Source: Actinomycetes bacterium (GTDB taxonomy: Bacteria; Actinomycetota; Acidimicrobiia; Acidimicrobiales; Microtrichaceae). From it: DNA of 5,104 bases. How positions within the stretch are numbered: position 1 is the stretch's first letter; every line of letters starts with the position of its first letter. The notes beneath the pieces were generated by a model that ran no database searches, was not told where the DNA came from, and saw only the letters and a program-made list of their open reading frames with translations. The stretch spans positions 1-5,104 of the forward strand of contig JAFAFN010000039.1 of the NCBI GenBank assembly GCA_023423475.1, read 5' to 3'. This document shows, piece after piece, positions 1 to 5,104 of this stretch. The position numbers were made by a program, and so were the translations under genes.

Positions 1-3000
1 CCGACGGACTGATCGCCTCGATCGCGAGGGACGTGCTGACACGGGTCGCTCCGACCGGCGAGTCGATCGAGGTCGAGGACGACAGCGCGGCGCGACGCCT
101 CGCGCTGCTCGACGCAGCGCACGGCGAGCGTCGCGCCGCGGCGGTCGCACCCACTTTCGATCCCCGCCGCCACGTCGCCTTCACGTCGTGGTGGGCGACC
201 GCTCGTCACGACGTCGTGGCGCTGCGCCACGCCCCGTCCGGCGACGCGGGGCCGCTGGACGACGAAGCTGCGCGACTCGCTCGCCACGTCGTCGACCCGG
301 GGGTGCGCGCCAGCGCGACCTGGTTCGCCGGCCGTGCCGCCGCGGCCGGTGACGCCGCAGCCGCGGCACGCTTCGAGCGCATCCTCGGCGGCGAGGGGTG
401 GACACCGCCCATCGCCGCAGTCCGGCCCGGTCTCGACGGCCATGGGCGCGCCGTCGAGACCGTGTGCCCCTCGACCAGGGTCGACGAGCTGGTCGACCTG
501 GTCCGCTCCACCAACGACGGCTCGTGGATCGATGCCTACGCCGCCGCGCTGGGCGCCGCCCGCGGGGCCGGCCCGCGGCCAGCGCGCGAGGTCGCGCTGG
601 TGACCGGCGCGTCACCCGGGTCGATCGCGTTCGAGGTGGTCCGCCGGCTGCTCGCCGATGGCTCGGTCGTGGTGTGCACGACGACCGATGACGGACCGGA
701 CCGGATGGACCGCTACCGCGAGCTCTACCGCCAGGCCGCGGCGCCCGGTGCGGAGCTGCACGTGGTGAGGGCCAACCTGGCGTCGTTCTCCGACGTCGAC
801 GACCTGGTGTCGTGGATGGTCTCGCCGGTCATCGACTCCACCGGCGGCGTCAGTCGGACGCTCAAGGACCCCATGTCACCCACGCTGGTCCTGCCGTTCG
901 CCGCGGGTCCCGTGGCCGGCGACCTCGTCGACGTCGACGGTGGCAGCGAGGTCGCGCTGCGCGTGCTCCTGCTCGGTGTCGAACGACTGATCGGTGCGAT
1001 CACCGACGCGCAGTCCCGACTCGGCGACGCGGGACGCCGGACGACGATCGTGCTGCCGATGTCACCCAACCACGGTGGGTTCGGTGGTGACGGCGCCTAC
1101 GGCGAGGCCAAGGCGGCGCTCGACGTGGTCGTCGAGAAGTGGGCGTCGGAGCATCGTCGGTGGGGGGCGAGGGTCGACCTCGTCGCGGCGACGATCGGCT
1201 GGGTCCGCGGCACCGGCCTGATGGATGCGAACGACGCGATGGCTGCGCTGGTCGAACGTGATCTCGGCGTGCGGACCTTCACGGCTGCCGAGATGGCCTG
1301 GCTCATCCACGGCGTCGTCGCTCCCGAGGTGCGCGAGCAGGCCGGACCGGGGCCGATCCGCGTCGACCTCTCCGGCGGCCTCGGCCAGGTCGGTGGCCTG
1401 CACGACGCCCTCGCACCGCTCGCTGCCGAGCTCGAGCGGCTCATGGGCGACGAGGATCCGGGCAGCGAGGGCCGTTCCGACCACGCGACAGGAGAGCACC
1501 GGATCGGCGCGTTGCTCGACGCACCCACCGCTGCGACGATCGGCGCTCCGTCGACCTGGACACCGGCGCCGACCATCGATCTGGACGACATGGTCGTCGT
1601 GGTCGGTGCGGGTGAGCTCGGGCCGTGGGGTGGCAGCGCCACGCGGTTCGACCTCGAGGTCGACGGCGAGCTCGACGACGGCTCCGTGGCGGAGCTCGCC
1701 TGGACCTGCGGGCTCGTGCGCTTCGACGCCGAGCTGGACGGTGGCGCCTGGGTCGACGTCGCGAGCGACGAGGTCGTCGCCGAAGGCGAGCTCGCCCAGC
1801 GGTACCGCGAGGAGGTCCACGATCGCTGCGGCATCCGGACCTTCGACGCGGACGGTCCGCTCGACCCCGAGGGCGTCGACCTCGTGGCCGAGGTGTTCGT
1901 CGACCACGACGTCGTGGTCGACGTCGCGGACGAGGCCGACGCCAGGGCGTTCGCCGCGGCGGACCCCGAGCACACCGACGTCCGCTGCACGCCGGCGGGC
2001 GACTGGCAGGTCGTGCGTCGCGCCGGCAGCAGCATCCGAGTGCCACGGCGGGCCCGGCTCACCCGGACCGTCGGTGGGCAGGTGCCGACCGGCTTCGACC
2101 CGACCAGGTGGGGCATCCCCGCCGAGATGGCGGCCTCGGTCGATCGGCTCTCGCTGTGGAACCTCGTCGCCACCGTCGAGGCGTTCCTCGACGCGGGCAT
2201 CGAACCCGAGGAGCTGATGTCTCGTGTGCACCCCGCCCGCGTCGGCAACACCCAGGGCTCGGGCATGGGCGGCATGTCGTCGATCCAGACGCTCTACCGC
2301 GACACGGTGCTCGGCGGCGACCACGCCAACGACCTGCTCCAGGAGGGCCTCGGCAACGTGATCGCCGCCTACGTGGTGCAGAGCTACGTCGGGTCCTACG
2401 GGCCGATGGTGCACCCGGTGGCGGCGTGCGCGACCGCCGCGGTGTCGGTCGAGGACGCGGTCGACAAGATCCGCGCCGGCAAGGCCGACGTCGTCGTCGC
2501 CGGTGGCTGGGACGACCTCGGCCTCGAGGGCGTGCTCGGGTTCGCCTCGATGTCGGCCACCGCGAGGACCGAGGACATGACCGCTCGGGGTCTGGTGCCC
2601 GATCGCTTCTCCCGGGCGAACGATCGGCGCCGAGGTGGCTTCGTCGAGGCCCAGGGCGGCGGCACGCTGCTGCTGGCACGCGGCTCGGTCGCCGCGGACC
2701 TGGGACTCCCGGTGCGAGGGGTCGTGGTGCACGCCTCGAGCCACGCGGACGGGATCCACACGTCCATCCCCGCGCCCGGTCTGGGGGCGCTCGCATGTGC
2801 GCTCGGCGGCGAGCGCTCGCCGCTGGCCCGTGCGCTCGCCGAGCACGGACTGGTCGCGGACGACATCGCGGTGGTCTCCAAGCACGACACGTCGACCGCC
2901 GCGAACGACCCGAACGAGAGCGAGCTGCACCATCGGATCGCGGTCGAGCTCGGTCGCAGCGACGGCAACCCGATGCTCGTCGTGTCCCAGAAGACCGTGA

Positions 3001-3533
3001 CCGGCCATGCGAAGGGCGGTGCGGCGGCATGGCAGGCGATCGGCCTGCTCCAGGTGCTCGAGACCGGCGACGTGCCGGGCAACCGCAACCTCGAGTGCCT
3101 CGACGCGGATCACCGCGAGCACACCCACCTGGCCTACGGGCACCGGTCCATGCACCTCGCGGAACCGCCCAGGGCCGGGTTGCTGACCAGCCTCGGCTTC
3201 GGTCACGTCTCGGCGGTGCTGTGCCTCGGGAGCGCCGAGATCTTCGAGCGAGCGCTCGAGCGCGACGGTGCCGAGTCGTCACGCCGCGACCACCAGCGGG
3301 CCGCGTCGCAGCGGCGTGCTGCAGGCCGACGTCGACGGATCGAAGGCCGGTTCGGCGGTGACCCGGCCTACACGAAGCGGACCGACCGACGCTTCGACGG
3401 CGACGACGGGTCGCCGCAGCGCCGAGAGGCCGAGGCAGCCCTGCTGACCGACCGTCGTGCGCGGCTCGGTCCGGACGGCGTCTACGGGCTCGGCGATCGC
3501 CAGGACGACATCATCCCGGCAGGTGGCGCGTGA
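1..3533 (+). CDS. fas: Type I fatty acid synthase, C-terminal part (KR-KS), 5'-truncated by the window
   Basis: This is the C-terminal portion of a multifunctional FAS-I that builds long-chain acyl-CoAs in the cytoplasm. The frame is open from position 3 with no upstream stop, so the GTG at 33 is almost certainly internal; residue numbers below count from it. Residues 1-185 form the spacer before the ketoreductase. The KR follows, with a TGASPGS nucleotide-binding loop (191-197), Ser344, Tyr356 and Lys360 (YGEAK). A connector holds the conserved VGAGELGPWG segment (524-533). The KS runs from about 685 to 1075, with Cys799 in AACATAA, His951 in SKHDTSTAANDPNE, Lys987 and His992 in KTVTGHAKGG, and a GFGHVSAV closing motif near 1058. 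The tail has the actinobacterial FAS-I segment YTKRTDRRFD (1113-1122). Family knowledge: actinobacterial FAS-I is about 3000 residues, ordered AT-ER-DH-MPT-ACP-KR-KS, so roughly 1900 residues, including the carrier serine, should lie upstream. Catalytic residues look intact and no frameshift is visible. The stop overlaps the acpS start by four bases. Confidence 0.96.
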   Translation, partial: DGLIASIARDVLTRVAPTGESIEVEDDSAARRLALLDAAHGERRAAAVAPTFDPRRHVAFTSWWATARHDVVALRHAPSGDAGPLDDEAARLARHVVDPGVRASATWFAGRAAAAGDAAAAARFERILGGEGWTPPIAAVRPGLDGHGRAVETVCPSTRVDELVDLVRSTNDGSWIDAYAAALGAARGAGPRPAREVALVTGASPGSIAFEVVRRLLADGSVVVCTTTDDGPDRMDRYRELYRQAAAPGAELHVVRANLASFSDVDDLVSWMVSPVIDSTGGVSRTLKDPMSPTLVLPFAAGPVAGDLVDVDGGSEVALRVLLLGVERLIGAITDAQSRLGDAGRRTTIVLPMSPNHGGFGGDGAYGEAKAALDVVVEKWASEHRRWGARVDLVAATIGWVRGTGLMDANDAMAALVERDLGVRTFTAAEMAWLIHGVVAPEVREQAGPGPIRVDLSGGLGQVGGLHDALAPLAAELERLMGDEDPGSEGRSDHATGEHRIGALLDAPTAATIGAPSTWTPAPTIDLDDMVVVVGAGELGPWGGSATRFDLEVDGELDDGSVAELAWTCGLVRFDAELDGGAWVDVASDEVVAEGELAQRYREEVHDRCGIRTFDADGPLDPEGVDLVAEVFVDHDVVVDVADEADARAFAAADPEHTDVRCTPAGDWQVVRRAGSSIRVPRRARLTRTVGGQVPTGFDPTRWGIPAEMAASVDRLSLWNLVATVEAFLDAGIEPEELMSRVHPARVGNTQGSGMGGMSSIQTLYRDTVLGGDHANDLLQEGLGNVIAAYVVQSYVGSYGPMVHPVAACATAAVSVEDAVDKIRAGKADVVVAGGWDDLGLEGVLGFASMSATARTEDMTARGLVPDRFSRANDRRRGGFVEAQGGGTLLLARGSVAADLGLPVRGVVVHASSHADGIHTSIPAPGLGALACALGGERSPLARALAEHGLVADDIAVVSKHDTSTAANDPNESELHHRIAVELGRSDGNPMLVVSQKTVTGHAKGGAAAWQAIGLLQVLETGDVPGNRNLECLDADHREHTHLAYGHRSMHLAEPPRAGLLTSLGFGHVSAVLCLGSAEIFERALERDGAESSRRDHQRAASQRRAAGRRRRIEGRFGGDPAYTKRTDRRFDGDDGSPQRREAEAALLTDRRARLGPDGVYGLGDRQDDIIPAGGA
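1898..1923. repeat. 26-bp perfect palindrome inside the FAS KR-KS connector
   Basis: The two 13-base arms are exact reverse complements centred between 1910 and 1911, with ACGT at the middle and no spacer. It falls in codons for the acidic-valine run VFVDHDVVVDV, built from alternating GTC/GTG and GAC/CAC codons. Those codons are naturally self-complementary, which is the simplest explanation. There is no loop for an RNA hairpin, and no reason from position to see an operator or terminator. Confidence 0.5.
3518..3523 (+). promoter_or_regulatory. Weak ribosome binding site for acpS
   Basis: A GGCAGG stretch, a partial match to the Shine-Dalgarno consensus, ends six bases before the GTG at 3530. 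It lies inside the last codons of the FAS gene. With the four-base stop/start overlap, re-initiation by ribosomes finishing FAS probably matters more than this weak site. The assignment supports the GTG start but is not strong on its own. Confidence 0.4.
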
Positions 3534-4030
3534 GCGCGGTCGGCAGTGCGCTCGACGTCGACGACGTCCGAGCGGGCATCGACGCCGCCGGTGGGTCGAT
3601 CACGGGGGTCGGGCTCGACGTGGTCGACGTCGCATCGTTCGCCGAGCAGCTCGACGTGCCCGGCTCGAGCTTCCTGGCGTCCACCTTCACGGCGGGTGAG
3701 CGCAGCGACGTCGTCGAACGGCGAGACGGGCGCCACGTGGTCGACCCGCGCCGACTGGCGGTGCGGTTCGCCGCCAAGGAGGCGTTCCTCAAGGCGTGGT
3801 CGAACGGTCGATTCGGTCAGCAGCCGCAACTGCGCGACTGGTCACCCTCGGAGATCGAGGTGGTGGGCGACGCCTGGGGGCGCTCGCGGATCCGACTGCA
3901 CGGCCAGGTCGCCCGTGCCGTCGACGCGGCGCTCGGCGACGACTGGGCGGTCCACGTCTCGCTGAGCCACGACGGCCCGGTCGCCGCCGCGATCGTGGTG
4001 CTCGCCGCGGCGCACGGAGGTCCCCGATGA
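3530..4030 (+). CDS. acpS: Holo-[acyl-carrier-protein] synthase (AcpS-type phosphopantetheinyl transferase)
   Basis: This enzyme transfers 4'-phosphopantetheine from coenzyme A to the carrier serine of apo-ACP, here presumably the ACP domain of the adjacent FAS-I. Motifs appear in the family order: GVGLDVVDV at 26-34 with Asp30 as a Mg2+ ligand, FTAGER at 53-58, RFAAKEAFLKAW at 79-90 with Glu84 as the second metal ligand, and HVSLSHDGPVAAAIVVL near 142-158. The FAEQLDVPG and KAWSNGRFGQQP segments resemble mycobacterial AcpS more than the generic bacterial enzyme (recalled, not searched). The protein has 166 residues against a usual 120-130. The excess is mainly about 23 residues before the GVGLD strand, plus longer internal loops. 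No ATG, GTG, TTG or CTG codon lies in frame between 3530 and GVGLD, so GTG 3530 is the only downstream start that keeps Asp30. The start overlaps the FAS stop as GTGA, and the stop overlaps the next gene as ATGA. Confidence 0.95.
   Translation: MSAVGSALDVDDVRAGIDAAGGSITGVGLDVVDVASFAEQLDVPGSSFLASTFTAGERSDVVERRDGRHVVDPRRLAVRFAAKEAFLKAWSNGRFGQQPQLRDWSPSEIEVVGDAWGRSRIRLHGQVARAVDAALGDDWAVHVSLSHDGPVAAAIVVLAAAHGGPR
4016..4021 (+). promoter_or_regulatory. Strong ribosome binding site for the carboxylase gene
   Basis: A GGAGGT hexamer, a near-perfect Shine-Dalgarno sequence, sits five bases before the ATG at 4027 and lies within the last codons of acpS. It fixes the start of the downstream gene. It suggests that the carboxylase can be initiated efficiently in its own right, unlike acpS with its weak site. 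Confidence 0.8.
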
Positions 4031-5104
4031 CCTTCCGACGGGTCGCGGTGCTCAACCGCGGCGATGCGGCGATGCGCTTCATGCGGACCGCCAGGGAACT
4101 GGCACGCGGCGAGGGCCCGCAGCTCGAGGTCGTCGCGGTGTACACCGACCCAGATCGCGACGCCCCCTACGTCCGTCTCGCTGACGACGCCGTCGGTCTG
4201 GGGGCGCCGCTGCGAGCGGACCGCTCCGGTGCGCTGCGCTCGGCCTACTGCGACCGCGAGCTCGTCGTCGAGCGCCTGGTCGCCGCCGGCTGCGACGCGG
4301 TCTGGCCCGGGTGGGGGTTCGCGTCCGAGGACCCCGAGATGGTCGACGCGTTGGTGAGCGCCGGCATGGTCTTCATCGGGCCGCCGTCGGACGCCATGCG
4401 TCTGCTCGGCGACAAGGTGCTCGCCAAGCGGCTCGCCGAGGACTGCGGCGTCCCGCTCGCGTCGTGGGCGCCCCTCGTGCTGTCCGACGAGTCGTCCTGG
4501 CGGGCCACCGCGGACGAGGTCGGCTACCCGGTCATGGTCAAGGCGGCCAACGGCGGTGGCGGGCGCGGCATCCGCAAGGTGGTCGCCGGCGATCAGCTGG
4601 TCGACGCGGTGCGGGCCGTGGTGACCGAGGCGACCGCGGCGTTCGGGCCCGGCGAGGTGTTCCTCGAGCGCTGCGTCGAGGACGCACGGCACGTCGAGGT
4701 CCAGTTCCTCGTGAGCGCGGAGGGCGTGGCGACGACCTATGGCGTCCGGGACTGCTCGCTGCAGCGGCGCCACCAGAAGGTCATCGAGGAGACGCCGTCG
4801 CCGGTGCTGTCGCCGGTCGAGGAGGCTCGTCTCACCAGCGCCACCACCCGGCTCGTCGAGGCCGCGGGCTACCGGGGCGTCGGGACCGCGGAGTACCTCT
4901 TCACCCCGTCGGACCGGGTCGCGTCGTTCTGCGAGGTCAATGCACGGCTCCAGGTCGAGCACACCGTCACCGAGATGGTCTGGGGCGTCGACCTCGTGCG
5001 TGCGCAGATCGACGTCGCGGTCGGTCGGGCGCCCGAGATCTCGCCGGGTCCACGTGGCTGGGCGATCGAGGCGCGGCTGGCCGCCGAGGACCCCGAGCGC
5101 GGGT
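4027..5104 (+). CDS. Biotin carboxylase-type ATP-grasp protein, probable N-terminus of an acyl-CoA carboxylase, 3'-truncated by the window
   Basis: Biotin carboxylase domains use ATP and bicarbonate to carboxylate biotin, which then passes CO2 to an acyl-CoA such as acetyl-CoA. The 359 visible residues, free of stops to the window edge, contain an N-terminal fold with LNRGDAAMRFMR (about 9-20), PGWGFASEDP near residue 100, Lys130 (GDK), Lys172 followed by the glycine loop GGGGRG (176-181), His222 in RHVEVQ, DCSLQRRHQKV with Lys251, Glu289, the EVNARLQVEH block (Glu303, Asn305, Arg307, Glu311) and Arg350 in IEARL. These align by motif with the Lys116, Lys159, His209, Lys238, Glu276, Glu288, Asn290, Arg292, Glu296 and Arg338 positions of E. 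coli AccC, so the site looks complete. NRGDAAMR and PGWGF replace the usual NRGEIAxR and HPGYGF, and about four extra residues fall after the first helix. From memory, such variants occur in fused multidomain carboxylases. Whether biotin-carrier and carboxyltransferase domains follow is beyond the edge, so the acyl-CoA substrate is unknown. ATG 4027 overlaps the acpS stop as ATGA and has a strong binding site. Confidence 0.9.
   Translation, partial: MTFRRVAVLNRGDAAMRFMRTARELARGEGPQLEVVAVYTDPDRDAPYVRLADDAVGLGAPLRADRSGALRSAYCDRELVVERLVAAGCDAVWPGWGFASEDPEMVDALVSAGMVFIGPPSDAMRLLGDKVLAKRLAEDCGVPLASWAPLVLSDESSWRATADEVGYPVMVKAANGGGGRGIRKVVAGDQLVDAVRAVVTEATAAFGPGEVFLERCVEDARHVEVQFLVSAEGVATTYGVRDCSLQRRHQKVIEETPSPVLSPVEEARLTSATTRLVEAAGYRGVGTAEYLFTPSDRVASFCEVNARLQVEHTVTEMVWGVDLVRAQIDVAVGRAPEISPGPRGWAIEARLAAEDPERG

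Noticed and set aside
33..35. GTG as the true start of the first gene.
   Set aside because: The frame stays open to the left edge, the residues upstream read on smoothly, and FAS-I needs its AT, ER, DH, MPT and ACP domains upstream. No ribosome binding site stands out before it.
1062..3206. A 714-codon open frame on the minus strand, antisense to fas.
   Set aside because: Its translation is low-complexity, rich in Arg, Val, Gly, Asp and His, and shows no recognisable domain. The plus strand here is an unmistakable FAS-I with all catalytic motifs. Long antisense frames are expected in very GC-rich genes.
3244..3259. Inverted repeat TCGAGCG-AG-CGCTCGA, considered as a hairpin or terminator.
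   Set aside because: The two-base spacer is too short for a stable RNA loop, no T-run follows, and it lies about 270 bases inside the coding sequence within a Glu/Arg/Ala codon run.
1625..3361. A 578-codon plus-strand frame offset from fas, plus an offset 330-codon frame at 1225-2217.
   Set aside because: Both are Arg/Ser/Pro-rich out-of-frame readings of the FAS gene with no motifs, typical of GC-rich shadows.
3457..3699. An 80-codon plus-strand frame bridging the fas-acpS junction, considered as a small gene.
   Set aside because: It overlaps two confident genes in another frame, is Arg-rich, and resembles no known small protein.
3817..4962. A 381-codon minus-strand frame crossing acpS and the carboxylase.
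   Set aside because: It spans the junction of two well-supported genes and has no domain. Its composition is that of an antisense shadow.

Overview
The window is a very GC-rich (roughly 70 % by eye), gene-dense stretch in which every base is coding and all genes read on the + strand. The protein families and codon use point to an actinobacterium. The first two genes resemble the fas-acpS pair of mycobacteria, but the third gene, a carboxylase, is not what I recall following acpS there. This suggests a non-mycobacterial lineage, possibly a deep-branching actinobacterial class; that placement is inference.

Positions 1-3533 hold the C-terminal part of a giant type I fatty acid synthase (FAS-I). 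The reading frame is already open at the left edge, so the gene is cut there. The visible part covers a spacer after the (unseen) acyl carrier domain, the ketoreductase with its Ser-Tyr-Lys residues, a long KR-KS connector, the ketosynthase with a complete Cys-His-His triad, and the C-terminal tail typical of actinobacterial FAS-I. Positions 3530-4030 encode a stand-alone holo-ACP synthase (AcpS), whose expected substrate is the carrier domain of the FAS. Positions 4027-5104 hold the N-terminal ~359 residues of a biotin carboxylase-type ATP-grasp protein, cut by the right edge. It has all the usual ATP, bicarbonate and biotin-site residues, but its N-terminal motifs differ from those of ordinary AccC/AccA3 proteins, and it may be the front of a multidomain acyl-CoA carboxylase.

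The three genes overlap by four bases at each junction (GTGA, then ATGA), which indicates one transcript with translational coupling. The functional reading is a compact fatty acid module: a carboxylase that could supply malonyl-CoA (or another carboxylated acyl-CoA), the synthase that consumes it, and the enzyme that arms the synthase. No RNA genes, mobile elements, CRISPR arrays, promoters or terminators could be supported. There is no non-coding gap of any size. One 26-bp perfect palindrome lies inside the FAS coding sequence and is most likely a by-product of codon use.
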